Shown piece after piece: positions 52,247-63,576 of a stretch of 64,000 nucleotides of DNA (the first letter of the stretch is position 1; every line of letters starts with the position of its first letter). The stretch lies in contig JAGVSM010003694.1 in NCBI GenBank assembly GCA_022494885.1, positions 62,001-126,000 on the forward strand, given 5' to 3'. Below the pieces are notes generated by a model. It saw only the letters and a list, made by a program, of their open reading frames with translations, did no database searches and was not told the DNA's origin. This DNA comes from Micrasema longulum. Lineage: Eukaryota; Arthropoda; Insecta; Trichoptera; Brachycentridae. The position numbers were made by a program, and so were the translations under genes.

Positions 52247-52345
52247 ATAGGAATAAAAATTATGCATTGACAAACAAACGGGGCCATCGTCTGTCTCGAA
52301 TCTGGTCGACGAGTCAAATATTCAAATATTTATTATTTCAACGTC

Positions 52346-53150
52346 TTATGCCTTGAAAAAATTATAAAAGAAATAAAATTTCTGGAGTTTTTTAATATAT
52401 TTTAATCGGCTTCATACACTTTGCCAGGTTTGTTTTTTTTTAATTCCGTCGTTTTTCTAAGATTTTCTAATGTTATTTAATCTTTTTAATTAAATATCTG
52501 TATTCAATAAAAATCTAAAGATAAAAATATAAGTTAAAACTGCCTACCTCAGAACAGGTATTTAGAAATACCTAGTGGAGATAAACAGTGTCTAATGTGT
52601 TTTTATATATTCATTTGTAGGAGGAATTTGAATAGGAAAACTCCTTGATGATTTTCTGAATATTTAAATTTACTGTTTACCATAGTGATATGCCATATAT
52701 ATGTTTTTTTAAATTATTTTTTGTGTTTCTGATCCTATAATTGTGGTGATATACTCATGTGTCTTTGTTAATTAATTGCTAGTCCTATCTCAACGCAGGA
52801 ATTTTAGTCCCATGGAGTTGGGTCTTGTGTCTCAAATAATGTGAAATATACCACATGTATGCAAGTAAATAAATAAAATTAAAAATAAACCGTTATTTAC
52901 ATTTTTTAACAAAAAACCATATTGTATACTTGTACTATTTACTATAAAAAACACTGATTTTTAGCACTGAACTGAACTGAAGTAAAATATAAAAATAAAA
53001 TAAATAATCAACTTGTGCATGTTAACAACATGAAAGGAAAAATTTCAGTGGTCGTACCTAGAAAAAATATTGACAACACTTAAACCCATACCTTCAGCAT
53101 ACTAGACCAAGTAACAGAAGACAAAAAATAAAAAGTTTTGGAGTCTTTTT
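52346..53150. other. No gene seen
   Basis: A/T-rich sequence. Confidence 0.45.
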
Positions 53151-53154
53151 TGTC

Positions 53155-53660
53155 TTCTGCCGCTCCTACTGGAGGTTGGTGACCATCACTTTGAATTCAT
53201 CACGATCCTGGGCCAATCTAATCAGTGATGCTGCATGCTGCATCCGGCACACCAAACTACCGTCTGAGATTTCTGAGCCATAATGCTCTTTTCCGTCGTA
53301 TACTCAGCTTGCTCTATCTTTCCTTCCATAATAAGTTGAAGAAGGGCATACTTCTCATTGCGGAATATGTGACCAAAGTATAAGGCTATGCTTCTTTTGA
53401 CAGTGGTCAGTTAATCTTTCTCTTTCTGTTAAAATTGCTTAAAATCACTTCATTGGAGACATGATAAGTCCTTGAGATTCGAAGCAGTCTTCTGCGCAAG
53501 CAAAGTTCGAAGGCCTCAATTTCGTTCATTGTTGAGACTTTGAGAGTCCAATCCTCCACTTCATACAGCAACACTGGCAATGCATAACGTTTTTTGCTCT
53601 CTATCTTTTGCTTAGTCTCAGATCTCGGTTGCACAAAAGTTTCTGCATTGTAAAAAAGAT
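53155..53660 (-). pseudogene. RTE-like LINE C-terminus, minus strand
   Basis: The minus strand reads RYALPVLLYEVEDWTLKVS, TMNEIEAFELCLRRRLLRIS, RTYHVSNEVILSNF, then after a stop LVTYSAMRSMPFFNLLWKER, LSIRRKRALWLRNLR and FGVPDAACS. The intact family runs 'LYG-ETWTLKAS-MNKIEAFEMW-YRRMLRISWTDHVTNEEVL', then 'HI-RN-KY-LLQLI--GKI-GKRG-GRRR-SWLKNLR-WFG', so this copy covers thumb to C-terminus. Stops separate the blocks. The same terminal block in worse condition is at 3835-4025. Confidence 0.75.
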
Positions 53661-54160
53661 TAATTCCACTTGTCAGTTAGCCAGCATCCTTAATATTTGA
53701 AATAGGAAACCTGTTCTGTCCCACTACCGTCCATAGTGAGACGGATATAAATGCATCTCTGTTTTGGCGTGACAGAAGTAATGAATCATATCAGTAAAGA
53801 TATGCCTAATGAGTATCAATTTTAATTTAAATATGGATAAATTTTATAAAGACCACAATATTATGATTAAGGTAAATCGTGAATATGGAAGATACTCTTA
53901 ATTAGACATTAATAAGACATAAATACAGCTGAACAACTTTAAGTGTATTCTTTAACATCAAACGCACACGTAATTTTATTATCAGTGTACTTAAATTTCG
54001 CCCTTATTACGTGTTGTAATAAAGTAACAATTTATAGTTACCTTTAATGAGCTAAAGTTTTCATGTTAAAAGTTTGTTAAATTGCCGTGGGACTGAGTTT
54101 CGCGGATAGCAATAAAATATAATATCTCCATCCCCTCTCCTTCATCTTCGCCATGCCCTC
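53661..54160. other. No gene seen
   Basis: A/T-rich sequence following the LINE relic. Confidence 0.4.
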
Positions 54161-54164
54161 CACA

Positions 54165-54266
54165 TATACAGGGTGGTGTGATCTATCTGTGTGTACGTAT
54201 AATGGCCACATAGGTACTGGGCCTAGGTATGCGGGTAACAAGTTTGCTAACTTAACACCCTGTATA
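54165..54266. mobile_element. MITE with 11-bp perfect TIRs
   Basis: TATACAGGGTG (54165-54175) is exactly complementary to CACCCTGTATA (54256-54266), giving a 102-bp unit probably including TA target-site duplications. 'ACAGGGTG' termini are common in insect DNA transposons. No coding capacity. Confidence 0.6.
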
Positions 54267-54269
54267 AAA

Positions 54270-56745
54270 TAATATTTATGGCATTTACGCGATGACAAAA
54301 CACGAGACCGCTGTGTGTCTATATTTCAAAAAACAGGGTTGGGAAAAATAAAGAATTTTTTATTGTTTGTATCTAAAAAAAAAAACACTTGAGAAGCCTA
54401 TAAATGTCACCGAAATTGAAATATTTATTAGAAATTTAGAAAAAAGATACTTGAATGTGCGTTAAATGTTAATTATAATTGTATTTTGTATCTGTAATAT
54501 TTTGATCCATGTGCCCAAAGATCAAGTAACAAAATATTTTTATATCTTTTATTATTATTATATGGATTTACCTGATATAAATATATTCTTATATATATGC
54601 ATTTATGTTTGTGTAAATACGAGTTGTATAATATGTATATATTATTTAGATACCAACTAAAATAAACAGGAGCATAATATAAATCATATAAATAAATACC
54701 CTGACACGGGTTGTGCAGAGTGAGAAGTTCAAATAGAAAAAAAGTTTCATTTAAAAACAGTAAAAAAAAATATGTTTTTTCTTCTATTCATTTGAGTTAG
54801 ATATATCATTTATTATAATAAAAAAACGCACTTTTTCAATTCTATAAAGGTGTTACTAATTACCTAATTAAAACGTGAATAATTTATTTTTTTTGTATTT
54901 TTTTTTTCTCATAAAAACATAACAAGTTATGGAGTTAATACAATGGTTTCAATATTTCGTTAGGAATATTTGTATAAAATTTGTTTTTTTTATTACATTA
55001 TGATGATTAATTTTATTGTAAAATAATAATAATATTTATGTTAAATACTTGTTTTAATGTATCAGTGTTATTATTAAACATGTCAGTGAGGGTGAGTGTA
55101 TATATTTATATTGTGTAAAGGTTAGTGTATATGTGCATGAGTGTGAGTATTGTATGTTTTTGAAAATGTGCAATGAATATAAGTGGACTTATTGAACAAT
55201 GATTTTCAAAAAATATTTTTTTTTAAAAACTTTAATGAGAAAACCAATAAACCACCTTATCGATAGATGTAAAATTGTCAAGAGCACTCCATGAAATTGT
55301 CAAGGCGTGATAATTTGTATAAAAACTTTAATCCTAAAACTAGTTATCATTCCACATAATGTAAACATATATAGTTCATTTGAGGTGATGTATGTAATTT
55401 TTTGTTAGGAATCAATTTAGGTGGGTCAAAACTTTGGTCTGACATTTCTCAAAACTAGTAATTTCCAGTTGTCTCTGTATAGAACTGACCCATTGAAATG
55501 TTTACTTCCCGTTTTAATACGGGCCGAGGACCCTATAGAACAAAATATTTTTTATATATTAAGTTTTGTGGCAACCTTGAATATTTTCTCCTAGCTAAAG
55601 TAAGAAGTAGTACTTACGTGTTTCAGACATGACGGATTTGGGTATTCTTCTTCATAACTTTGATGGTATTATTAGGACGACTTAACAAGGACGCGACTTG
55701 GCTTTAAGGTACACAATTTACAGCAACAAAAAATAGCTTTTACTAAAGCAATTATGGCAAATATTGCGGCGTAGCGTAGGTCGAGAATGGTTTAAAAAAA
55801 AGGTTTTTGGAAAAGCGGAAAAGAAAATTACCTAAACTTTTGCATTTTTTTGTGTTTTAAAAAAAACTTTGATCATTTACTATTTTTTATTGTTATTCGT
55901 AGAATTTGACTCTTTACTCAATATTAAAATACAACGTTGATCGAAACTTCAATTTAATTAAAAATTCTTAAAATCACCCTGGTAAGAAGAAATTAAGTAT
56001 AAGTTGAAAGAACGTTTTCGTAAAACTCATTGATTATTATTTATTTATTTAATTACTCTACAATTTGTGTATTATTGATTATTCTTGTGTGTATTTTTTT
56101 ATATCTAAGTCAAAAATATAATTTATAGTTAACCTTGTTACCTTAGCCGATATATTGCTTTTAAAGAATCTTAACAATGGACCCCGCAACTTTGATGAAA
56201 TATTTGAAGTACCTAGCCCTCCTAATCACCTTTTGCCAACAATGCTATATTCTCATTTCTTTTGTAGCAACAAATCTCAGAAAAGATTCTAAATTTAAAA
56301 TGTAAATTCTCCGTGTCTTTGGCGGGTGTGGCGGGAAAAATGACTTTACCAATAACGCGGGAATATTATGTAAAGTGCAGCAATTACTCGCGAGAAGTCG
56401 CTAAGAGTACCGTCTAGTAATGGCTCTTTTTTACTCCAGAGTAAGGTATGACGCACCAAAACGTTATTTAATGTCATGACGTTAAAATTAACATAAATAA
56501 TAACGTCATTTATATTTTTCCCTCGCTGCCGCTCGGTATTTTTTCTTCCCCAATGTTGTGTGGTTGGGTGGTACACTTAGTGAAAATTGCGTGCACTTAA
56601 ATTCAGCTTTCCTGCTTTTTCAATGAAGCTTTCCTTATGTCGCAGAGAGTTTGCGCTCCTGTGATTTATTTATTGATAAGTATTGATTGATGTTAATTTA
56701 TTTTTCCTAAAAATAATTTCGTTGAATTTGAAAAAAGAATTCCTT
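54270..56745. other. AT-rich, no gene seen
   Basis: The longest stretch without a supported feature. Frames at 54466-54660 and 56346-56576 have no recognisable domain. A slightly richer segment near 55500-55530 (CCCGTTTTAATACGGGCCGA) contains a short CCCGT...ACGGG palindrome. Confidence 0.4.
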
Positions 56746-56749
56746 GTAT

Positions 56750-56929
56750 TTTATTAACATCTAAGTATATTTTTTTATTACATAGGTATAACACTATATT
56801 TATTAAAACTAACCAAAATATATCCCACAAAGGCATGACCTGTGCATGAGTATACAAAATCTATGCTGTGAAAGTAAAATAGAGACATGAAAATAATTAA
56901 TTAATAAAAATAATTTATTTAAAAGGAAT
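56750..56929 (-). repeat. LINE 3' UTR relic, minus strand
   Basis: CCCACAAAGGCATGACCTGT with CATGAGTATACAAAAT matches the block at 17440-17720. Confidence 0.4.
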
Positions 56930-57510
56930 AAATTGAAAGGAAAGTGAGTGCCGGAAACAGGGTGAATGGTGCACTGAAATCTACTTTGGCAAACAAATGT
57001 TTATCGCAAGAGGCTAAACTAGCAGTGCACAATGGAATTCTAGTGCCAACTTTAATGTATAGGCGTGAAGTATGGAGTTGGAAAAATGATGATGAAAGTA
57101 GGTAAAATGCTGTCGAGATGCGATTCCTCAGGCAAATGTGTGGTAAAGCGATGTATGATAGGTGTACAAATGCCGAGATCCTTGAACTGTGTAAAGCTGA
57201 GACATGCAGTATCGACAGAATCAAGAAAAGGGTGCTGCGTTGGTTTGGACATGTTGAGCGAATGGACAGCAAAAGAACGGTTAAAAAAATCTACGATGCG
57301 AATGTTTATGGATGCAGAAAATAAGGTAGACCGAGAAAGACATGGCACGATCAAGTCCATCAAATACTTGAAGATGATCTTCTTAAGAGTAGGAATAATC
57401 GGCGTGCGTGAATGAGAAGATGTATAAATGTAGAGGAAGCGAAGTCTGTATGCAAAGATAGAGTGATATGGCGTTTTATCCTCTCTGCCTACCCCTACGA
57501 GAAAACGGCG
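56930..57510 (+). pseudogene. LINE C-terminal relic (RCMN tail family), plus strand
   Basis: This copy extends further 5' than its relatives. It reads RVNGALKSTLANKCLSQEAK, LAVHNGILVPTLMYRREVWS, then VEMRFLRQMCGKAMYDRCTN, SIDRIKKRVLRWFGHVERMD, KRTVKKIYDANVYGC, GRPRKTWHDQV and RRCINVEEAKSVCKDRVIW, ending FILSAYPYEKTA. Four or more stops interrupt it, including those after DDESR, GCRK and RRA. It belongs to the segment between polymerase palm and the C-terminal end. The open frames called here on both strands are pieces or shadows of it. Confidence 0.8.
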
Positions 57511-57559
57511 TGATGGTTTGTTAATTTTGTGTTTTAATTAATAATAATATAATTGCATT

Positions 57560-57800
57560 ATACAAATTTATAAAGAAGAAAAAATGAAAGAATTTGAGAT
57601 GAATAAGTCACTTAGATACCAAAATAATTTTAAAATCCCTAAATTCCACAGAAGTCATGGTCAAAATAGCTTTGTCTTCAAAGGTGTCAAAAATTACAAT
57701 AATCTCCCCAATGAACTAAAAACAATTAAAACTAATATATCAATAAATAAATTCAAAGTAAATTTAAAGAAATTTTTTGAACAAGTGTAAAAACTGTTTT
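57560..57800 (+). pseudogene. LINE ORF2 terminal fragment
   Basis: A 68-codon frame (57584-57790) ends SFVFKGVKNYNNLPNELKTI, SINKFKVNLKKFFEQV. This is the 'F..RG..LWN.LP.ELK...S...FK..LK..L' terminus of Jockey/CR1-like ORF2. It lies 50 bp after the previous relic but belongs to a different family. No stop breaks the last 60 codons. Confidence 0.6.
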
Positions 57801-58780
57801 CAATTTTAATTAGTATGAATGTATTATTATTTTCTGTTTTTCTTTTTATATCCTTTAATTTAATATTTTTTTCTCATTTACTCGTATATTTCAAATTATA
57901 TACATTCTAATAAATAATTCTAAGTCACTCTCCAAGCACATAAGTTAGTCTCTTGTTTTGGAGAGTTAATGTTATAACATTTACTAGATGTATAAAAGTA
58001 CATTTGTATAGATAAAAAAAAACTTGTACCACTTATGATAAAAATAATTCAATAAAATAGATTAATGAAAAAATTTAAAAAATGGAAATGGAAAGACATT
58101 TTTTTTACGTATATAGATTTTAGGAGAAAATAAGAAAATGAGAAAAAGAAAATAATAATAGATGTAGAAACAAAAAACAATAAAAACTTAATTCATCAAT
58201 TAAGAAAAAATACGAAAGCAAATTAAAAGTTTATCTGGAAAATAAATTATTGACATTTATATTCAAGACCCTGTTTTTAAATCAATTATTTGAAGAAGGG
58301 AGGCTTAAATTGTCGTTATCTATTACCTTTGACTTTCCGTTTATGCAACATTAGCTCATTAAATTCATCCTAGATTGTTTATTTTAAGGTGTATAATTTT
58401 GCAATAGTTTGAAATACAAATGTGTAAATATTAACTTTTACTCGATATACGTGATAATAATTACAATTTCAACTTGACCACCATTTATAGCACACCGCAT
58501 CTGAGAACAAATCTCCTTGGCGGCACCCACATCTTTAAATAAATAAAAATGCTTTTGGATAAACCAAAAAAGCTGTCTGAAGAAACTTTCTGCATCTGAT
58601 AGCTTTGGCATTTGGCATACCGTAAAAAAACTGTCAAGAATATTAAATGGTAAATATAACTATCAAAATGCTAAATAGGTGAATATTTTAAGGACTTGGG
58701 TTTATGTTTTTTCAATCGTGAAATTAAGGGAATATTGATTAACACGAATCGTTAAAGATTTCTTATTGGTGTAAATTGAA
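57801..58780. other. No gene seen
   Basis: A/T-rich sequence; the first part may be the 3' UTR of the preceding LINE fragment. Confidence 0.4.
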
Positions 58781-58784
58781 TCAC

Positions 58785-59235
58785 CTCGTTTGATGCTATC
58801 TCCAAATCAACTATTACACTCAAAAGGGGGAATCAATTTAAAGCAATGATAATAGACGTAGATCCTGTTTTGCGCCTGAAGATTCCAGAGGCATAAAACG
58901 CAGATTTCGCGGGACAATTCGAAGGTTCTATCAATTTGAATTTCCCCCTCCTTTTTCAACCACCCCTCCTTCGCATAACGGCCGTTATTCCCGCCACTAG
59001 AACATTATTGCACGTTAACGACCGTTTTAAAAAGCCTACCCCGGCTAAGGCAAAGAGGTTGTCACATTTTCTTTTTAATTTAACCTCTGAAGTTTTCTTG
59101 TCTTCAATGGCAGTTTCCACGGTGCTAATATCTCCGTCCATTTATTTCATTGTCTCAAATGAATATTTGAATTTTCCTCCTAATAAAGACCCCGATCTGC
59201 GGTCCGAGAAATTTTGGCATCCGTTTTATAGGTGA
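58785..59235. other. GC-richer unique island
   Basis: TTGCGCCTGAAGATTCCAGA, CAGATTTCGCGGGACAATTC, CATAACGGCCGTTATTCCCG, GCCTACCCCGGCTAAGGC and CCGATCTGCGGTCCGAG. Frames of 99 (plus) and 61 (minus) codons overlap and show no known domain. It contains the palindrome AACGGCCGTT. Candidate regulatory or conserved noncoding sequence. Confidence 0.3.
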
Positions 59236-60250
59236 TTGAAATATTCCAAACCATAAAATGATAAAAATGTTATAAAGGATTTTTACTGCGCTAAGTGCAC
59301 GTGAAAAGAAACGATAATCACGCTTTTGATTGAACTGGTATAAAATAATATGCTGAATTTTATTGTTAACGAGATAATTAAATCACCATTTCACTTTTGA
59401 AATTACCATTTTCTTAAAAACGTGCTGTGTTAATCAATTTTAACAAAAGGTGTTTTTCAAATGATAGCATTTTGAATAATATCGTTATAAATTTAATAAC
59501 CCGTTATTATTTATTAAATTTATATTTAACAACAAAAACATTTTTTTAAATATTTTCAATGGTTTATTTATTTATAAATTTATTGCAAAAAAATAATAAA
59601 CATACTTAATTACAGGGAATCTATATAAAACCAATTAATGTAAAACAAAACGGAGTGTTCTCTGTTTATGATAGTCTCCATCTTACATGGCACAGCCTGT
59701 TCTAAGATGGAGATTTTCTATCTTTAGAGCATAAGTAGTCCTATACTAATAAAACAATAACATAAAAAAGAAAAACTAAAACGACTACATTATAAATGCC
59801 TTGCTAATCAAATGTAAGAAATTAAAAACCGTTATTATTCAAATATAGAGTATATATATGTGCCAAGAATACATGTTACTTAAACATAAATAATATAGTA
59901 TAATATATAATAAAACAAATATAAAGCAATGAAATACATAAAAATATAAATAATATGTTTACCAATTATATAAAGTACTACGTTTATTGATTTACATATA
60001 TTTTCAAAAAAATCTCTTGCTACACTAATAAAAGTTAAGTTTTAATATTTTGACCACATCGCTTCATGGCGAACTACATAGTTCATTAGACAATTATGTA
60101 TACGGTCATGCTGTCGATGACCACAAAAAATTACCTATAATTTCGTAGCCACGAGACTAAAACGTAAGGCCTCAAAGGTAATTTCATTTTTAAATTTAAT
60201 AATTACGTATTTTATTTAATAGTGTTTACCATTCGTACCTTCATGTAACC
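59236..60250. other. AT-rich, no gene; LINE-like 3' UTR hairpin
   Basis: An 11-bp perfect inverted repeat TCTCCATCTTA / TAAGATGGAGA (59675-59685, 59703-59713), with GATAG/CTATC outside, lies near GAACAGGCTGTGCC on the minus strand, reminiscent of the LINE 3' UTR block at 17.5 kb. Confidence 0.4.
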
Positions 60251-60254
60251 CATT

Positions 60255-60420
60255 TCTTACTTTTTTATTTATTTTTAAACATCAATGTACAAATATACAC
60301 AAATAACATTTAATTTTATACAACTTTAATCCCACAAAGGCACCTTGTGTGGCTTGTTCGAGATTTTTATTGATGTTATCTTTATATTAGCATGGCTTAA
60401 ATTAAGGACCTTAGAATTAA
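60255..60420 (-). repeat. LINE 3' UTR relic, minus strand
   Basis: Reversed tail TTTTTATTTATTTTTAAAC, then TCCCACAAAGGCACCTTGTG and TGGCTTGTTCGAG, as at 17440-17720. Confidence 0.45.
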
Positions 60421-60582
60421 TAAAAATTACATCTTACAGTGGAAACGATTAGTAACATACATAAATATACACACAAAGAAATGAAATCAATGACCCAAAA
60501 GAATTTAATATCTCAATATATTAAAATGAAATAAGTTTGTTTTTCTGTGTACCACTTTATTCTTTATAATATAATAACCAGC

Positions 60583-60616
60583 TAGTTTCAGCAAAACACT
60601 AAGCCTTCTTCAGGGT
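60583..60616 (-). ncRNA. Hammerhead motif, left arm
   Basis: Minus strand: CUGAAGA perfect (60607-60613), extra A, GGC-UUAGUGUUUU-GCU stem II (G-U closing), GAAAC (GAAA 60586-60589), then UAGC where UAGU is expected. The core is intact and stem III is damaged. Confidence 0.55.
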
Positions 60617-60883
60617 TAATTACAAACTAACATAATATAATATATATATAATGTACACAAAGAGGGTTGAGTGTGTGAGGCTAAGGGGGTAGAGATGGGA
60701 TAGAAACTGATGGTTTAGGTATGGATTGAGGGAGAGGGAATATATTCAAAATAGGATTATTGCTTAGGTATATTTGATTATAAATAATATTCAAATTATT
60801 ATTTACGGACTTTTTGTTTCAAATATTTCTAAACCATTATGTTTTTATGTATTTTTTTTTGTCTAGGTGTGGTTTGTAATAGA

Positions 60884-60922
60884 CCCTAAAAAAGCCATAG
60901 TGTTTTGCCGAAACTCGTTGGT
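60884..60922 (+). ncRNA. Hammerhead motif, right arm
   Basis: CUAAAAA in place of CUGAAGA, GCC...GCC remnants, intact GAAAC at 60910-60914, then UCGUUGG. Core mutated. Confidence 0.4.
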
Positions 60923-60975
60923 TAATAAATTATAAAAAAATTAAGTGGTCCGTGAAAAACAAAATAATATTATTT

Positions 60976-61655
60976 TAATTTAATGAATAATAGTGTTCCA
61001 CAAAGTTAATGCATAATGTTCAACATTAAAAAATGATTTAATATCTATTCATATTTAAACCTTTGATTGAATGCACCCTTTTATTTTGCCATTTTAACAT
61101 GACACGTTTATTTTTTAAGACTACTGTATTATTACTATACGTGAAGTGTGTATTTTGGTTATGTTCGAGAGGAATTTCGAATTTATTACTATTAAATTAA
61201 TTTAATTTTTAATTTTGCTATTATTTAATATTGTGCATTTGTACGTGCTTCCACTTTCCACTTTGTTGTATTCTAACTCATCACAGGGCTCTTGGCTCCA
61301 TAGAGATAGGGATACGTATTTTTTTTAAAGTAATATACGATTATATGTATTTGTATGAATAAAAAATGTATTAATGAATTGTTTGTGCCAAGTCATAGTC
61401 ATCCTCAAACAAGCAGTCTTGCCTGAATATGACTCATGATCGAGATACGCTATACTTTGGAAATATCACTTTTTTCCAATTTTAAAGTAATCAGCGTCTA
61501 TGAAATGCTGTAGAGTAAAGAAAAATATATTTTTACAACATATTAAAAAAATATATTTATATAATTTTGGATTCCCGCGGAAACGATGATCGTATTGGCC
61601 ATGCCCCTATACGTAACGATTCATGTTAATTTTCAACTTTGTTTGTAACCGATTT
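60976..61655. other. No gene seen
   Basis: A/T-rich sequence; an ATGATCGAGATACGCTAT string near 61438 resembles a SINE-B body but is too short to call. Confidence 0.4.
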
Positions 61656-61659
61656 ATTT

Positions 61660-62945
61660 TTTTTGGAATATCGTCACGAATCTTGAATAAAACAGTTGAT
61701 TTCTTATCTATATAAATGATCTTTGTAACTTATCTATAAAAGGCTCTATAATTAGTTTTGCTGATGATACTGTGATACTATCTCAAGGAAGCTCATGGGA
61801 TATTGTATTTGGAAAGGCTGAAAATGACTTAAACTTGGTAAGACTCAAATTATCTAACACTAAATCACTCGAAAACAAAATACATAACATTTAACATTAA
61901 TAATTAAACTAAATGTAATCCAAATCTTTCCTTAACTATTCACAGCTGTAATTATAATAACCGAATTTCAAATATTGAATGCATTTGTAAAGCGTTGGAC
62001 AGATTAGATTCAATGAAATATTTGGGAATTTATATAGATGGGAATTTAAGATGGACTCATCAAATTAATCATATTAAAAATAAATTGAAAAAGCAAATTT
62101 ACTTTTTCAAAACTATAAGAGATATAATTGGCCTAAAAGAACTTGTTAAAATATATTACGCAATTACTCAATCAGTTTTGGAATATGGAATAATTGGATG
62201 GGGATGTGCAAATGACACACTGATCAAGCAAATAATAATTGGACAAAAAGCTTAAATAAAAATTATCCTTAGAGTCCCAATCAGAACTAGCTCCCTCGGT
62301 ATATTTGAAAATCTCAATGTAAATTCTATAAAACAACTTTATGCAAAAGCTTTTTTACTATACGCACGTAAACATTATTCTCTACCTTCCATTACAAATA
62401 CAATAGTCACTAGATACTCCACCCTGATGCTGCAAAAAAATAAAAAAATAAATACAACCTTCTGTCAAAGAGGATTGACCTACTACTCGGTTAAAGTGTA
62501 CAATCTACTTCCATTATCCATAAGGACAATAAGTAAGTTCTCAAAATATAAAATTGCTATTAAGAAATGGATAGTGGAGGTGGGTTGCGTACGGATCGAT
62601 GAGTGGATCAAGCCAAATATGTAAAATGTATGCATTGTTATTGAATTCTATTAATTAGTCTATATAAATTGTTTATGTTTTTAATAAATATTTTTGTTTT
62701 TATTTTGTTTATTATGTTAATTATTATTAGGTTAATTGGTTTAATTACGTTTTTTTTTTGTTCTTATTTTGTTAATTTTTTTACGTTGTTAAATATATTT
62801 CATAACTTTGTTAAATATTATTATCTTAGGCATGTTTCACATTTTTGTAAAATGTTTCCCTCGGCACGGGACACCCCAGTGAGGGAGCATTATTCTGTAT
62901 AAAAAAAATACAAACAATGTTAAAGTATAAAGTATAAGTATAAAG
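61660..62945 (+). pseudogene. Jockey/CR1-like LINE reverse transcriptase with 3' end
   Basis: It begins near FLIYINDL and continues with IKGSIISFADDTVILS, where FADD (61757-61768) is the polymerase active site. Frameshifts follow (61850-61990). Then an open block 61995-62255 reads MKYLGIYIDGNLRWTHQINH and VKIYYAITQSVLEYGIIGWG. After a stop comes ILRVPIRTSSLGIFENLNV, and the C-terminal frame (62427-62624) has TTFCQRGLTYYSVKVYNLLP and AIKKWIVEVG. The 3' UTR carries CGGCACGGGACACCCCAGTG at about 62861 and ends in a (TATAAAG)-type tandem at 62920-62946. It is the same family as 31687-32290. Fingers and most of the palm are missing. Confidence 0.82.
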
Positions 62946-62946
62946 A
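62920..62946 (+). repeat. (GTATAAA)n short tandem at LINE 3' end
   Basis: AAAGTATAAAGTATAAGTATAAAG follows the LINE 3' UTR directly and probably represents its variable tail. Confidence 0.75.
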
Positions 62947-63466
62947 TCCCTAGACTCATATTACCTTCTTATGTTATTAATAATGTTTCTATTAAATGTC
63001 GTCGATTGTAAGCGATGTCTAAAGTTGCATTTGGACCAATTGTTTCTAGATCTTTTTTTACGATTCCTTTTTTAAGCTCGGTGCCAAGTATGGAGTATAC
63101 AGACTGGCGTCGTGAACAAACTGTTGTGTTAATGTCCGCCATAACCTAAACATATTCTCGTGTTGTATGATACACGCTGTTCCCCTTCATGAAATAATAA
63201 ACAAACGCAGAGTGTTTGGGTCTTCACCTTTTCCTTTTTGTTTACTGCACAAATTCTTACCGCTTAAATTCAAGCCATAACACCCATGACAGATACATTA
63301 TAGCTCTGAATTAAACTGTAATTTAAATATTATTTGTAAAATGGTCGTATATTTGTAATTAAGTTGTATTGATTTGCAAATTAGTTACCTAGCTTGCTTG
63401 AGGTTCTGCGTTATGTTGTACAAAAACTATAAAAATAATAATTATTATTTATGTTCGGAGCATTAA
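62947..63466. other. No gene seen
   Basis: Mixed composition with a GC-richer bit at 63075-63150 (GACTGGCGTCGTGAAC, GTCCGCCATAACC). No coding support. Confidence 0.4.
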
Positions 63467-63532
63467 CTCCGTGGTCAAGCATTTTAATAAATGTTAGTAA
63501 ATATTAGTATTTAACCACTCACTGACTTTGTA

Positions 63533-63576
63533 TGTCTACTGGTTTCGAGACTTACTCGTCTCTTTGTCAGGACACT
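63533..63576 (-). ncRNA. Hammerhead motif, left arm
   Basis: Minus strand: stem I GUGUC/GACAU (five pairs, last G-U), CUGACAA (63564-63570; G8 to A), extra A, GAGAC-GAGUAA-GUCUC stem II (perfect), GAAA (63543-63546), CCAGU, A. Only one core base is changed. Confidence 0.6.

Larger units (their letters stand above)
51840..52345. mobile_element. Hammerhead-bearing pair invaded by two SINEs
   Basis: The outer left part (TTTGTGGTTAAACATTTCAATAA, 51856 on) resembles the left arm of the 63.5-kb element. After SINE-G (51919-52057) follows a minus-strand hammerhead (52064-52098: UUGACGA core, GAAAACCAGUGGACAUA). A second SINE-G (52126-52246) comes next, then a degenerate plus-strand end GTCTCGAATCTGGTCGACGA (52293-52312). 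The order, left minus and right plus, equals the other ribozyme pairs. The right core is lost. Confidence 0.45.
60535..60975. mobile_element. Hammerhead-bearing inverted pair
   Basis: The left arm (60535-60620) and right arm (60880-60975) are reverse complements: GTGTACCACTTTATTCTTTA / AAAAAAATTAAGTGGTCCGTG, ATAATAACCAGCTAGTTTCA / GAAACTCGTTGGTTAATAAA and GCAAAACACTAAGCC / GCCATAGTGTTTTGC. Each arm holds a hammerhead motif, minus strand on the left, plus strand on the right. The 260-bp spacer has a G-rich segment (60655-60745) and no PLE coding sequence that I could recognise. The outer AAATTAAGTGG block also occurs at the ends of the 235-817 element, so the two are related. Confidence 0.65.

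Noticed and set aside
54170..54300. 73-codon minus frame at 54077-54298
   Set aside because: It spans the MITE and is explained by it.
57065..57415. 116-codon and overlapping 117-, 103- and 68-codon frames on both strands
   Set aside because: They are in-frame pieces and antisense shadows of the LINE relic 56930-57510.
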